Shown: positions 1 through 8,792, counted from the stretch's first letter. The stretch: 64,000 nucleotides of DNA from Albimonas donghaensis (GCF_900106695.1 NZ_FNMZ01000001.1:682001-746000), one strand, 5' to 3'. The notes: generated by a model from the sequence alone, not told the origin. A program made the numbers and translations.

Positions 1-1
1 A

Positions 2-1030
2 ATGCGCCATGGCGCCGGCGACGCCGCAATGGCCGTAGGAGAGCAGGCCGCCATGGGTGTTGAGCGGCAGGTCGCCCATGCGCGCGAAGCGGCCCGCGGC
101 GGCGTCCTTCCCGGCCTGGCCGGGGGCGCAGACGCCGAGCGCCTCCAGCAGCAGGGCCAGCGTGACGGTGAAGCTGTCATAGACCGCGAGATACCCCATG
201 TCGGCGACCGAGGCGCCGGCCCGCTCGAACGCCCGCGCCGAAGCGAGCTTCGCGCCCAGGCAGATGTCGTCGGGCGCCTCCGAGATATGCTGGTGCGTAT
301 GCGCCTGACCGGCGCCGATGATGCGCATCCCCGGACCCTCGCCGGGCTCCGCCGACAGGATCACCGCGGCGCCGCCATCCGAGATCGGGCAGCAGTCCAT
401 CAGCTTCAGCGGGTCGGCGATGGTCTTGGAACCCAGCACGTCGTCGACGGCGATGGGGGCCGTGAGCTGGGCGCCGGGCGTGTCGGAGGCCAGCCGCCGC
501 ATCAGCACCGCCAGTTCCGCGAGATCGGCCTGGGACGCCCCGGTCTCGTGCAGGTAGCGCGCGGCGGTCAGGGCGTAGTAGGCGGGGATGGTGGCGCCGA
601 GCGGGGATTCCGCCTTCGGGTGGCCGACCTGGGCCAGCGTCTGCACGGCGGCGTCGCGGGACATGCCGGTCAGCCGGTTCTCGCCGCCGACCACGAGGAT
701 GGTATGCGCCTCCCCCGCCCGGATCAGGGCGTCGCCCAGCATCAGCATCCCCGCCCCGGTGCCGCCGCCCATCTGGATGGCATGGGCGTAGTTGGGGCGC
801 AGGCCGAAATGCTCGGAGAAGACGGTGGCCAGCATCAGGTGGGGCAGCGCGGTGGAATAGCCGCAGATCAGCCCGTCGATATCGCTGCGCTGGAGGCCGG
901 CGGCGTCCAGCGCGCCCTGCGCGGCCTCGGTCATCAGGGAGACGGTCGACGACCCCTCCAGCTTGCCGAAGGGCGTGACATGGGCGCCGAGCACATGGGA
1001 CGCGCGGATATGGGAAGCGGGCGCGGTCAT
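2..1030 (-). CDS. Thiolase-family protein (SCP-x/lipid-transfer type), 3' end cut by window edge
   Basis: This is the last gene of a leftward acyl-CoA operon; the window holds 343 residues and only the C-terminal tip is missing. The ATG overlaps the stop of the MaoC gene by 4 nt. The C-terminal thiolase signature is visible around residues 324-336 (NTHGGLLSYGHCG), with the His residues expected in the active site. At the usual nucleophile position the protein reads QMGGGTGAG (about residues 86-94), so no Cys is present. Glycine-rich variants of this kind are known in non-canonical thiolase-like proteins found beside CoA ligases and hotdog hydratases. A role in acyl-CoA C-C bond chemistry or a scaffold role is inferred. 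The substrate is unknown. Confidence 0.85.
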   Translation of the reverse strand, partial: MTAPASHIRASHVLGAHVTPFGKLEGSSTVSLMTEAAQGALDAAGLQRSDIDGLICGYSTALPHLMLATVFSEHFGLRPNYAHAIQMGGGTGAGMLMLGDALIRAGEAHTILVVGGENRLTGMSRDAAVQTLAQVGHPKAESPLGATIPAYYALTAARYLHETGASQADLAELAVLMRRLASDTPGAQLTAPIAVDDVLGSKTIADPLKLMDCCPISDGGAAVILSAEPGEGPGMRIIGAGQAHTHQHISEAPDDICLGAKLASARAFERAGASVADMGYLAVYDSFTVTLALLLEALGVCAPGQAGKDAAAGRFARMGDLPLNTHGGLLSYGHCGVAGAMAH

Positions 1031-1407
1031 GGCGCGGGCTCCGCGGTCAGGGTTCCTTCGGTGGTGCGGGTCCCGTCGGGAAGCTCCACCCACAGCGCGT
1101 AGGTCCCGGTGGCGGCGTCGGTCAGCGTGGCGCCGGCGGTCAGCGTCTCGCCCACCGGGGCCGGGCGCGAGAAGCGGATCTTCACGTCCCGCACCGCATA
1201 GGCGGGGGCGAGCGCGCGTTCGGCGGCCTCGATGGCGAGGTTCAGGCCCATGGTGCCGTGGCAGATCGCGCGGCCGAAGGGGGATTTCGCGGCGAAATCC
1301 GGATCGCAATGGATCGGGTTGAAATCGGCGGTCAGCTCTCCGTAAGCCATGGCGGTGGCGTGGGAGGAGACAAGCGCGAGCGGGCCGAGGGTCTCGGGAT
1401 AGGTCAT
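1027..1407 (-). CDS. MaoC-like (R)-hydratase, hotdog fold
   Basis: A 126-residue single hotdog-domain enzyme. The hydratase motif lies at about residues 28-50: a DFNPIHCDPDFA segment carrying the Asp/His pair, then FGRAICHG. This family hydrates enoyl-CoA to 3-hydroxyacyl-CoA. The gene starts 13 nt after the preceding hotdog gene and overlaps the thiolase start by 4 nt, so it is translationally coupled. In family relatives two hotdog chains form the working hydratase. Pairing with the neighbouring 138-residue protein is therefore likely, but this is inference. Confidence 0.88.
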   Translation of the reverse strand: MTYPETLGPLALVSSHATAMAYGELTADFNPIHCDPDFAAKSPFGRAICHGTMGLNLAIEAAERALAPAYAVRDVKIRFSRPAPVGETLTAGATLTDAATGTYALWVELPDGTRTTEGTLTAEPAP

Positions 1408-1420
1408 GGTCGGGATCTCC

Positions 1421-1837
1421 TTACGCGGCCCAGATCGACAGGATCTCGCCCGAGAGCGCGGGGCGCGTCCCCTCGAACATCTCGACGCCGAGCGTGATCC
1501 AGAAGCGGCCCTTCTTCTCCTCCTTCGCGCGGCAGGCGAAGCGGGCGGTCAGCGTCGCGCCGACGGCGGGCGCGGGGCCGTGGAAGCTCAGCGTCTGGCC
1601 GGCATGGACGTTGCCGGGCGGGCGCGGCTGGAGGGCGCGGATATAGGTCTCCATCATCGCGGCGACCATCAGGGCGCGCGGGGCGGGGGCGCCGGCGGCC
1701 GGAGTCTCGGCGCCGGAGATGGAGGCCCAGAGCGCGGCTTTCTCCGGGGTCAGGGCGATCTCGACCTCGGCCATGGTCTCGCCGACGGGGAAGTCGGCGA
1801 AGGTCCAGGGGGTTTCCTTCAGGGCGGGTCCCATCAT
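1421..1837 (-). CDS. FAS1-like / MaoC N-terminal-type hotdog dehydratase subunit
   Basis: A 138-residue protein resembling the N-terminal, non-catalytic hotdog half of two-domain MaoC hydratases (start MMGPALKETPW, later PAVGATLTARFACRAKEEK and ending LSGEILSIWAA). No clear D-x4-H hydratase motif is seen, unlike the neighbouring MaoC protein. Its ATG overlaps the stop of the CoA-ligase gene, which indicates translational coupling. It is probably the partner subunit that shapes the acyl-CoA pocket of the adjacent MaoC protein. A second in-frame ATG follows immediately at 1834. Confidence 0.75.
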   Translation of the reverse strand: MMGPALKETPWTFADFPVGETMAEVEIALTPEKAALWASISGAETPAAGAPAPRALMVAAMMETYIRALQPRPPGNVHAGQTLSFHGPAPAVGATLTARFACRAKEEKKGRFWITLGVEMFEGTRPALSGEILSIWAA

Positions 1838-3975
1838 GCGGGCGTCTCCTCGGCGGTCAGGGGCGTGAGCAGGGCGTCGAGCGCCACGACCCCGTCGGGG
1901 CGGGCGAGCAGGGGGTTGATCTCGAGGCTGTCGAACCCGTCCGGGTTGGCGGCGGCGATGACCGAAAGGCGGGAGATGGCGTCGGCGGCCGCGTCCAGGT
2001 CCACCGGCTGCGCGCCGCGGGCGCCGTGCAGCAGGGCCGCGCCGCGCAGGGAATTCAGCGCCGCGCGCGCCTCCGAGCGGGTGACGGGGGCGAGCCGCAC
2101 GGCCACGTCGCGCAGCACCTCGGTGAACACCCCGCCGAGGCCGATCAGCACCACCGGACCCATCACCGGATCGCGGCGCGCGCCCACGATCAGCTCCACC
2201 CCGCCCGAGATCATCGGGCCGACCAGCAGCCCCTCGATCCGGGCGTCGGGGGCGTGGGCGGCGACGGAGGCGAGCATGGCCTGCGCCGCCGCCAGCATCG
2301 CCGGGCCGCCGGAGACGTTCAGGGCGACGCCGCCGACCTCGGTCTTGTGGGCGATGTCGGGGGAGACGATCTTCAGCACGCAGGGACCGCCCAGCGCGGC
2401 GGCGGCCTCGGCGGCCTGCTCGGGCGTGGCGGCCAGCGTCTCCTGCGGCACGGGGATGCCGGCGGAGGCGATCAGGGCCTTGGCCTCCCGCTCCGACAGG
2501 GCGTGGGCGGGAAGCGCGAAGCCCTCGGGCAGCTCGGGCAGGGGCTCGGGGTCGGCCTCCTCCGCCTCGGCGCGGGCGAAGCCCTCGCCCAGCGTCGCCA
2601 GCGCGGCCAGCGCGCGGATGGCGCGGGACGGGTCCTCGAAGATCATCATGCCGTCGGGCTCGTAGGCGTCGTTCACTTCCGGCCCGCCCTGGCAGATCAT
2701 GGCGAAGGGGGTGGTCACGCCGCCGGGCAGCCCCGCGAGAATGGCCGCGCGCAGCTTCGGCCCCACCACCGGCGAGGCGGTCCAGGAGGTGAAGAAGGCC
2801 GCGGTCATGTCATAGCCGCCGCCGGCTTCCTCCAGGGCCTGCAACCCCTCGGTGACGATGGGAAAGTCGTTGAGCACGGTGGCGGTCAGGTCCACCGGGT
2901 TGCGCGCCGCGGCCAGCGGATTGCGCGCGAGGATCCTGTCCTGCGCGTCCTGGGGGAGCGCCGGCATCTCCAGCCCGTATTCCTCGGCCGCGTCCGACAT
3001 CAGCACCCCGGCCCCGCCGGAGACGGTAACCACCGCCAGCTTGCGCCCGCGCGGGAGGGGGGAGATGGAGGCGGCGTAGAGCACGTCCAGCATCTCCTCG
3101 GTGGTCCTGGCGCGCAGCACGCCGAAGCGGCGCAGGGCGGCGTCGAAACTGGCGTCGGAGCCCGCCAGCGACGCGGTATGCGAGGCCGCGGCCTCCGCCC
3201 CGATGGCGGAGGAGCCGACCTTCATCATCACCACCGGCTTGCGCGCGGCGCGGGCGGCGGCGAGCGCGCGGAACAGGGCCTCGCGGTCGTTCACGCCCTC
3301 CATGTAGGCGCCGATGACGTCGACGCTGTCGGATTTCACCAGGTACTCGATGCATTCGGGCGCGGTGACGTCGGCCTCGTTGCCGGTGGAGACCCAGACC
3401 TTCACCCCGATGCGCCGGTCGCGGGCCATCGACAGAAGATGCGTGCCATAGGCGCCCGATTGCGTGACCAGCCCGACGCGGCCGGGCAGGGGCATGCCGG
3501 ATTCGAGGCCGGAGGTGAAGGTGGGCGTGTGGCCGACTTCGGTGTTGAACATGCCCAGGCAGTTGGGGCCGAGCAGGCGGATGCCATGCGCCCGCGCGGT
3601 GGCGACCAGCTCGGCCTGCATCGCCGCGCCCTCCGCCCCCACTTCGGCGAAGCCGGCGGTGAACAGCACCGCGCCCCGCGCCCCCTTGGCGGCGGCGGCG
3701 GCGAGCGCGGCGGGCACGGCTTTCGCCGGGATCGCCAGCAGCACGAAGTCGATCTCATCGGGGATGGCGTCGAGCGAGGGATAGGCCTTCAGCCCCTGGA
3801 TCTCCTCCCGGTTGGGGTTCACCGGATAGATCCTGCCCTTGAACCCGGCGCGGAGCGCATAGGCGATGGGCCGGCCCCCGATGCGCGACGGGTCGGCGGA
3901 GGCGCCGACCACGGCCACCGATTTCGGCTCGAAGATCGCGGAAAGCCCCGGGCGGGGCGCGGATGCGTCGGTCAT
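1834..3975 (-). CDS. Acetate--CoA ligase (ADP-forming)-type acyl-CoA synthetase, fused alpha/beta
   Basis: A 713-residue fused NDP-forming acyl-CoA synthetase. The N-terminal CoA-binding Rossmann domain starts near residue 18 (VVGASADPSRIGG). The succinyl-CoA-ligase-like middle carries the conserved phosphorylatable His region (EAAASHTASLAGSD, about residues 260-272). A C-terminal ATP-grasp domain spans about residues 495-710, including GGPCVLKIVSPDIAHKTE. It would activate a carboxylic acid with CoA. With the hotdog hydratases and thiolase downstream this suggests a short or aromatic/alicyclic acid degradation route; the substrate cannot be read. It is the first gene of the operon, 114 bp downstream of the IclR gene. 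Confidence 0.9.
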   Translation of the reverse strand: MTDASAPRPGLSAIFEPKSVAVVGASADPSRIGGRPIAYALRAGFKGRIYPVNPNREEIQGLKAYPSLDAIPDEIDFVLLAIPAKAVPAALAAAAAKGARGAVLFTAGFAEVGAEGAAMQAELVATARAHGIRLLGPNCLGMFNTEVGHTPTFTSGLESGMPLPGRVGLVTQSGAYGTHLLSMARDRRIGVKVWVSTGNEADVTAPECIEYLVKSDSVDVIGAYMEGVNDREALFRALAAARAARKPVVMMKVGSSAIGAEAAASHTASLAGSDASFDAALRRFGVLRARTTEEMLDVLYAASISPLPRGRKLAVVTVSGGAGVLMSDAAEEYGLEMPALPQDAQDRILARNPLAAARNPVDLTATVLNDFPIVTEGLQALEEAGGGYDMTAAFFTSWTASPVVGPKLRAAILAGLPGGVTTPFAMICQGGPEVNDAYEPDGMMIFEDPSRAIRALAALATLGEGFARAEAEEADPEPLPELPEGFALPAHALSEREAKALIASAGIPVPQETLAATPEQAAEAAAALGGPCVLKIVSPDIAHKTEVGGVALNVSGGPAMLAAAQAMLASVAAHAPDARIEGLLVGPMISGGVELIVGARRDPVMGPVVLIGLGGVFTEVLRDVAVRLAPVTRSEARAALNSLRGAALLHGARGAQPVDLDAAADAISRLSVIAAANPDGFDSLEINPLLARPDGVVALDALLTPLTAEETPA

Positions 3976-4089
3976 GGCGGTTTCCTCCGGGGGGGCGCCG
4001 GCTGCGGGCCTGCGAAGGCGCGCGCGCGGTCTGGTATGGGGGGTCGGGTCGGGTCGTGCTTGTGCGGTGCGGCGGCGGCGGGCGGTCTC

Positions 4090-4923
4090 TCAGGCGACGG
4101 GCGTCCCGCGGGGCGGGGCGCCGAACAGGGTGGCGGAGATGCGGTCGGCCTCGTCGCGCAGCGCCTCGGCCATGCGCTCGAATTCGGGGGGCGCGATCAG
4201 CCCGGCCACGGTGATGCCCGAAAGCCCGTAGCGCGGCCGCCCGCGATGGTCGCGGATCACCGCCGCGGCGATGTCGACGGAGGGGAACAACTGCCCCCGG
4301 TCCACCGCCAGCCCGGAGACGCGGGCCGCCTCCACATCCGCCGCGAAATCCTCGAAGGCCGGCGCGCGGTGCCAGCGCAGGGGGGCGAGGCGGGCGCGCA
4401 GGGCCTCCCGGTCCAGGTCGAGACAGGCGGCGTAGCAGCGCCCCACCGCGCCCAGGAAGGACGGCAGGCGGGATCCGGGCACGATGTCCACCCGCACCAT
4501 GTCATGGGCCATGACCCGGTCGGTGGCGACCATGCGTTCCCCCTCGATGAAGCGCCAAAGGGTCATCAGCACGCGATGCTCGTCCGACAGCCGGGTCAGC
4601 GCGGGGCGGATCAGGTCGGCCTGGTTGGCGCCGAGCAGGGGGGCGGAAAGCTCCAGCACCCCGAGGCCGAGACGGTAGGTCTTGGCGTCGGGATCGACGG
4701 AGACCAGCTCCTCCTTCACCAGCGTGCGCAGGATGTTGAAGGCGGTGGAGGCGTTGATCCCGGTGGCGCGCGCGATGGCGGCGGCCCCTTCGGGCCGGTG
4801 CGCGGCGGCGAGATGGCGGAGGATGCGCAGGGCGTTCTCCACGGCGCCCACATATTTGGGGCCGCTGGCTTCGGGCGCCGGCGGGGCCTCGCTCTGTTCT
4901 CCTGTGAGAATGCCATTCTGCAT
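4090..4923 (-). CDS. IclR-family transcriptional regulator
   Basis: A 277-residue regulator with an N-terminal winged helix at about residues 22-75 (VENALRILRHLAAAH, then the recognition region GINASTAFNILRTL). The C-terminal IclR effector domain runs to the end (VDIVPGSRLPSFLGAVGRCYAA; SVDIAAAVIRD). An upstream in-frame start would add 32 unlikely residues through the intergenic palindrome, so the ATG at 4923 is preferred. It is divergent from an SMP-30 lactonase and lies upstream of the CoA-ligase operon on the same strand, so it probably regulates one or both. IclR proteins usually respond to small organic acids. Confidence 0.88.
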   Translation of the reverse strand: MQNGILTGEQSEAPPAPEASGPKYVGAVENALRILRHLAAAHRPEGAAAIARATGINASTAFNILRTLVKEELVSVDPDAKTYRLGLGVLELSAPLLGANQADLIRPALTRLSDEHRVLMTLWRFIEGERMVATDRVMAHDMVRVDIVPGSRLPSFLGAVGRCYAACLDLDREALRARLAPLRWHRAPAFEDFAADVEAARVSGLAVDRGQLFPSVDIAAAVIRDHRGRPRYGLSGITVAGLIAPPEFERMAEALRDEADRISATLFGAPPRGTPVA

Positions 4924-4993
4924 GGGGAATGCTTCTAGCGGCTCGGCGCGCGGATGGGAAGGGGGGAATGCGGATGATATGACGCTGGGCGGA

Positions 4994-5027
4994 CCCGGCG
5001 CTTGCGCCGCTCGGCGCAAGCGCCGGG
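4994..5027. repeat. Perfect 15-bp inverted repeat with 4-nt loop
   Basis: CCCGGCGCTTGCGCC at 4994-5008 is the exact reverse complement of 5013-5027, with loop GCTC. It lies in the divergent region between the IclR gene (start 4923) and the lactonase gene (start 5084). It could be an operator for the IclR protein, a cruciform, or a palindromic repeat element. A terminator role is unlikely because both flanking genes read away from it and there is no T-tract. Confidence 0.8.
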
Positions 5028-5083
5028 AGGGCGCGGGACGGCAAGACCGGGGGTCAGGAACTCAAGAGGCGGGGAGGCCCGGA

Positions 5084-5962
5084 ATGGTCGAGGCGATGCA
5101 GGCGGAGCGTCCGCAGGACATGCGGATCGAGGCGGAAGGCTGCGCCTTCGTCGAGGGGCCGGTGGCGCTGCCGGACGGGGCCGTGGCCTTCGTGGACCTG
5201 GTGGACGCCTGCGTTCGGGTGACGAAGGACGGCGAAACCCGGGTGCTGGCGGACCTGCCCGGCGCGCCCAACGGGATGCGGCTGGGGCCGGACGGTGCGC
5301 TGTGGATCGCCAATAACGGCGGGCTCGGGCTGCTCGCCAAGGGCGCGGTGCATCTGGCCGACCCGCAGATCCCCGGCTGCATCATGCGCCTGGCGCTGGA
5401 CGGGACCTGGGCGGTGGTCGCCGACAAGCTGCCCGCCCCCGACCGCAACCGGCCCAACGACCTGGTGTTCAGCCCCGAGGGCGACGTGGTCTTCACCAAT
5501 CCCCGCAACTGGGAGACGGTCGGCCGCGACGACGCCGCCTATGCCGGCGGGCAGCTGGTGCTGGCGAAGCCCGAGGGCGGGGCGACGACGCTGCTGGCCT
5601 CTCCGACCTTTCCCAACGGGCTGGCCTTCCATCCCGACGGGTCGCTGCTGGTCGGGCTGACCACCGGGCACAAGGTGGTGCGCTACGCCTGGAAGGGCGG
5701 CGCGGCGCTGGGCGAGCCGGAGCTGTTCTGCCAGCTCCACGACATGTTCCATTCCGACGGCATGGTGGTGGAGGGCGAGCGGATCTATGTCGCGGGTTCG
5801 GTCTGCAACGAGATCGCGGTGCTGGACCTGTCGGGCGCCTGCCTGCGGCTGATCGATTTCGGCCGCGGCTCGGGGCCGACCAATCTCTGCGTGCGCGGGG
5901 ATCGGCTGTGGGTGACGCTCGGCAAGGCGGGGCAGGTGGTCTCGATCCCGTTGCCGGAGTGA
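5084..5962 (+). CDS. SMP-30/gluconolactonase/LRE family protein
   Basis: A 292-residue six-bladed propeller lactonase of the SMP-30 type. Metal-site motifs include PNGMRLGPDGALWIANN, NRPNDLVFSPEGDVVFTNP and SPTFPNGLAFHPDGSLLVG. The family hydrolyses sugar lactones or related cyclic esters using a divalent metal. The start was chosen at the ATG at 5084 because GGGGAGG sits at 5071-5077; longer starts would read through the palindrome. It is divergent from the IclR gene and convergent with the TetR gene (stops 17 bp apart). Control by the adjacent IclR protein is plausible. Confidence 0.85.
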   Translation: MVEAMQAERPQDMRIEAEGCAFVEGPVALPDGAVAFVDLVDACVRVTKDGETRVLADLPGAPNGMRLGPDGALWIANNGGLGLLAKGAVHLADPQIPGCIMRLALDGTWAVVADKLPAPDRNRPNDLVFSPEGDVVFTNPRNWETVGRDDAAYAGGQLVLAKPEGGATTLLASPTFPNGLAFHPDGSLLVGLTTGHKVVRYAWKGGAALGEPELFCQLHDMFHSDGMVVEGERIYVAGSVCNEIAVLDLSGACLRLIDFGRGSGPTNLCVRGDRLWVTLGKAGQVVSIPLPE

Positions 5963-5978
5963 CGGCGCGGGCTCAGCC

Positions 5979-6896
5979 CTACGGGGACGCGGGCGGCGAT
6001 GCGGACTGGGATGCGGGGGGGCGCGCGTCGGGCTCGGGGCCGAAGGCCGCGACCAGGTAGTCCAGCAGCTCCGCCCGGGTCCGGGCCGCGTCTTCCTGCG
6101 GCGTCTCCCCGGTCGCGAGCCGGGACACCCGGCTCGGCAGGATCGGCTCGACCGTCGCCAGCAGCGCGCTCGACACCATGAAATAGAGCCGCCAGCGCAG
6201 GACATCGGCGGACAGATGCGGCGCGGCCTTGCCCAGCGCGCGCAGGAAGGCCTGGGCGAGCTCGTCCAGTTCGTCGCTGACCACCGAGGCGGACCAGGGC
6301 GTCGGCCGCCGCTGATGGCGCAGGATCAGCCGCGCCAGCGTCGGGCCGTTCTTCGGGTCGAAATAGGGGACGCAGAAGGCTTCGACGATGGCGCGCAGGG
6401 CGGGCGGGCGTCCGGCGGCGTCGGCCTCGCGCTCGACCCGCTTCAGCGCCTCCCGCGTCACCCGGGCCGCGCGGCGCGTGACGACGCGCAGAAGCTCGTT
6501 GATCAGGTCCTCCTTCGCGGCGAAGTGCCAGTCGAGCTCGGAGGGGGCGACGCCGGCGCGCTCGGCGATCTCGGTCAGCGGCACGTCGACCCGACCCTGC
6601 TGCTCGAAAATCCGCTGGGCCGCGTGCAGGATCCGGTCGCGGGGCGCGTCCGGCACGGGACGCGGTGAGAACCGCATGAGCCTGTCCCCCGACGCGCCGC
6701 GCTCCGTGGCGGCGGCGGCGCCGGCCCCGGGCGGGATCCGGGGCGTGGCCACGGGCCTCTCCGCCGTCGGGATCGCGCCCTGAGCCTCCGTGCCCCCGAC
6801 GTCCGCCGGCGCGTCGGGAGACGGCGCGTTGGGGTGGGGCTCGGCCGCGGCGACGGGCGTCCCTTCCCGCGTGTGTTTGTCGGTGAGGCCTGACAT
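5979..6896 (-). CDS. TetR-family transcriptional regulator with long disordered N-terminus
   Basis: A 305-residue protein. The first 75 or so residues are Pro/Ala/Gly-rich and probably disordered. A TetR helix-turn-helix follows at about residues 85-135 (DRILHAAQRIFEQQG, LTEIAERAGVAPSELDWHFAAKEDLI). The C-terminal half resembles the TetR_C_7-type ligand domain (VSDELDELAQAFLRALG). TetR proteins normally have about 200 residues, so the N-terminal extension is odd; an internal start near 6674 (MRFSPRP) is possible. The leader is AT-rich and carries two palindromes, which suggests autoregulation. The gene is divergent from nothing close: the upstream neighbour is an SDR on the same strand. Confidence 0.82.
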   Translation of the reverse strand: MSGLTDKHTREGTPVAAAEPHPNAPSPDAPADVGGTEAQGAIPTAERPVATPRIPPGAGAAAATERGASGDRLMRFSPRPVPDAPRDRILHAAQRIFEQQGRVDVPLTEIAERAGVAPSELDWHFAAKEDLINELLRVVTRRAARVTREALKRVEREADAAGRPPALRAIVEAFCVPYFDPKNGPTLARLILRHQRRPTPWSASVVSDELDELAQAFLRALGKAAPHLSADVLRWRLYFMVSSALLATVEPILPSRVSRLATGETPQEDAARTRAELLDYLVAAFGPEPDARPPASQSASPPASP

Positions 6897-6915
6897 GGTT
6901 AACAATTAGCGCGAA

Positions 6916-6977
6916 GTGAACGTTAAATCAATCTAAAGTTGATATTCACCAAGGGCGAGCTTCGTATGGATTACGAA
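6916..6977. promoter_or_regulatory. AT-rich leader with two palindromes; candidate TetR operator
   Basis: TTCGTA-TGGAT-TACGAA is a perfect 6-bp inverted repeat at 6961-6977. A nested imperfect dyad, GTGAA...ATCAA-N7-TTGAT...TTCAC, spans 6916-6949. Both lie 20-80 bp upstream of the tetR start (6896) in a stretch of much lower GC than its surroundings. TetR dimers bind such palindromes, so autoregulation is likely but unproven. Confidence 0.5.
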
Positions 6978-7092
6978 TGTATTTCATGGCTTTGCCGGAA
7001 TGCGCTGACTTGAAGGTTGAAGCCTGGCGCCCCGACAGTCTCGAAGTTGAGTTGCGAAACGCTATGAACTATGGCCCCCGGGCGCCCGGCCA

Positions 7093-7869
7093 TCACCCCG
7101 CGGTGAAGCCGCCATCCACCGGCAGCGCGGCGCCGGTGATGTAGCTCGCCTCGTCCGAGATCAGGAACAGCGCCGCGGCCGCCACCTCCTCGGGCCGGCC
7201 CACGCGGCGCATGGGGGTGCCGGCGGCGGCGGTGGCGCGCACCTCGTCCTCGGCGCGCTGGGGCAGGTCGGGGCGGTTGGCGAAGCGGACCATCATCGGG
7301 GTCTCGATCGGGCCCGGGCAGACCACGTTGGAGCGGATGCCGTCCCCCGCCAGCTTCAGCGCCAGCGCGCGGGCGAAGCCGACCACCCCGTGCTTCATCG
7401 CCGAATAGACCGGTGAATGGCGCGAGCCGACCAGCCCTCCGGTGGAGGCGGTGAACAGGAAGGCCCCGTTCCCGGCGGCGCGCAGATGCGGGATCGCGGC
7501 CTCGGTCGTGGCGATGACCGAGCGCAGGTTGAGGTCGATGGCGAGCTCCAGCAGGTCGGGGTCGATCCCCTCCGCCGCGCCGGGGCCGGGATGGCCGAGA
7601 TGGTTCCACGCGAAGTCGAGCCGCCCGAACGCCTCCGCCGCCTGGTTCGCGACGCGGCGCGCGGCGACGGGATCGCGCAGGTCGGCGACCAGCGGCAGCG
7701 CCTCGCCGCCCGCGTCCCGGATGGCGGCGACGACCGCTTCCACGGCCGGGCCGTCATGGTCGCAGACCGCGACCCGCGCGCCCTCGGCCGCGAACATCTC
7801 CGCCCCCGCGCGCCCCATGCCCGAGCCCGCGGCGGTGATCAGCCCGGCCTTGCCCTTCAAGCGGTCCAT
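7093..7869 (-). CDS. SDR-family NAD(P)-dependent oxidoreductase
   Basis: A 258-residue classical short-chain dehydrogenase/reductase. The cofactor motif TAAGSGMGRA is at residues 12-21 and an acidic residue at the end of beta-2 (CDHD, 36-39) suggests NAD. The catalytic residues are Ser142, Tyr155 and Lys159 (YSAMK). The usual NNAG motif is NHLG here (89-92). It ends DGGFTAG, as in many 3-oxoacyl-ACP-reductase-like SDRs. Substrate unknown. It stands alone, between the TetR gene and a PNPOx-like gene on the same strand. Confidence 0.88.
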   Translation of the reverse strand: MDRLKGKAGLITAAGSGMGRAGAEMFAAEGARVAVCDHDGPAVEAVVAAIRDAGGEALPLVADLRDPVAARRVANQAAEAFGRLDFAWNHLGHPGPGAAEGIDPDLLELAIDLNLRSVIATTEAAIPHLRAAGNGAFLFTASTGGLVGSRHSPVYSAMKHGVVGFARALALKLAGDGIRSNVVCPGPIETPMMVRFANRPDLPQRAEDEVRATAAAGTPMRRVGRPEEVAAAALFLISDEASYITGAALPVDGGFTAG

Positions 7870-8006
7870 GTCGCGCGTCCTCCCCTGGGCGGCCTCTGGC
7901 GGGCCGCGTTTCAGGGGCCTTCATAGCGCGGATGGAGGGGGGCGAGACTTGCGCCGGGCTCGGGCAGGGCTTCTTTCCGGTCAGGCTCGGGAGGCGGGCG
8001 GCGGCG

Positions 8007-8612
8007 TCAGTCCTCGTCCTTCCGCTCCGCCTCGAACACGTCCGACACCCACTCGAAGCTCTTCCAGGGCGGCTCCGGGGGCGTATGGCCGGGGGCGGGA
8101 ACGTAATCCGAGGTCTCGGCCCCGCCCATGCGGGGGATATAGCGGGGGCAGTTGGGAAAGATGTGCTCCGCGGTCACCCGCACCACGCGCTTGGCGCCGT
8201 GATGGCGGGCGGCGGCCTCCGGGCTCTCGTCGATCTCGGCCAGCCCGTTGATCCGCATCCGCGCCGCCGAGCCATCGAACTTCCCCCCCCCGAAGTCGAG
8301 GAACAGCAGCCCCACCCGGGCCGAGCGCTTGATGTTGCCCAGCGAGCGATACATGCGGTTGCCGTCGTAGTCGGGAAACTCCACCGTCGCCGGCCCGGTG
8401 ATCTTCACGAAGCCCGGCGCGCCGCCCTTGAAGGAGCAGTCCACGCTGTCCTCGGAGGCGGTGGCGAGGAAGAAGAACCCCGCCCCCTCGATCAGCGCCC
8501 GGTCGGCCTCGGAGAACGCCCGGTGCATGCGGTGGGTTTCCAGCCGGTCGGCGACGGCGCGGCCCTCGTAGCGGTCCTGCAGGGCCCTCATGTCGTCGTG
8601 GTAATAGGCCAT
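8007..8612 (-). CDS. Pyridoxamine 5'-phosphate oxidase-family flavoprotein
   Basis: A 201-residue protein of the general PNPOx-like split-barrel family (FFFLATASEDSVDCSFKGG, FVKITGPATVEFPDYDGNRMY, VGLLFLDFGG). These proteins bind FMN (some F420 or heme) and reduce small molecules; few are true PdxH. The start at 8612 is set by a GGGGAGAG ribosome-binding site. Longer reading in the same frame is possible but would be low-complexity. The physiological substrate is not known. Confidence 0.83.
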   Translation of the reverse strand: MAYYHDDMRALQDRYEGRAVADRLETHRMHRAFSEADRALIEGAGFFFLATASEDSVDCSFKGGAPGFVKITGPATVEFPDYDGNRMYRSLGNIKRSARVGLLFLDFGGGKFDGSAARMRINGLAEIDESPEAAARHHGAKRVVRVTAEHIFPNCPRYIPRMGGAETSDYVPAPGHTPPEPPWKSFEWVSDVFEAERKDED

Positions 8613-8792
8613 GGTCTCTCCCCGGGTTCGGGCGGTTGCCCCGCCCTCCTGTTCGCGCGCGTCCGGTGCGCGTCCGGTGCGCGGCGTGATGGACGCGGCG
8701 CCATGGACGTGCGCCGCGGGGCATGAGACCCTATATGGGACCGGTTCGCCAGACCTCCGGCTCCTGCCGCCCCTGCCAAGCGGAGCGCCGCC

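Noticed and set aside
4990-5030. Intrinsic terminator
   Set aside because: The hairpin lies between divergent starts and has no T-tract, so termination is not the likely role.
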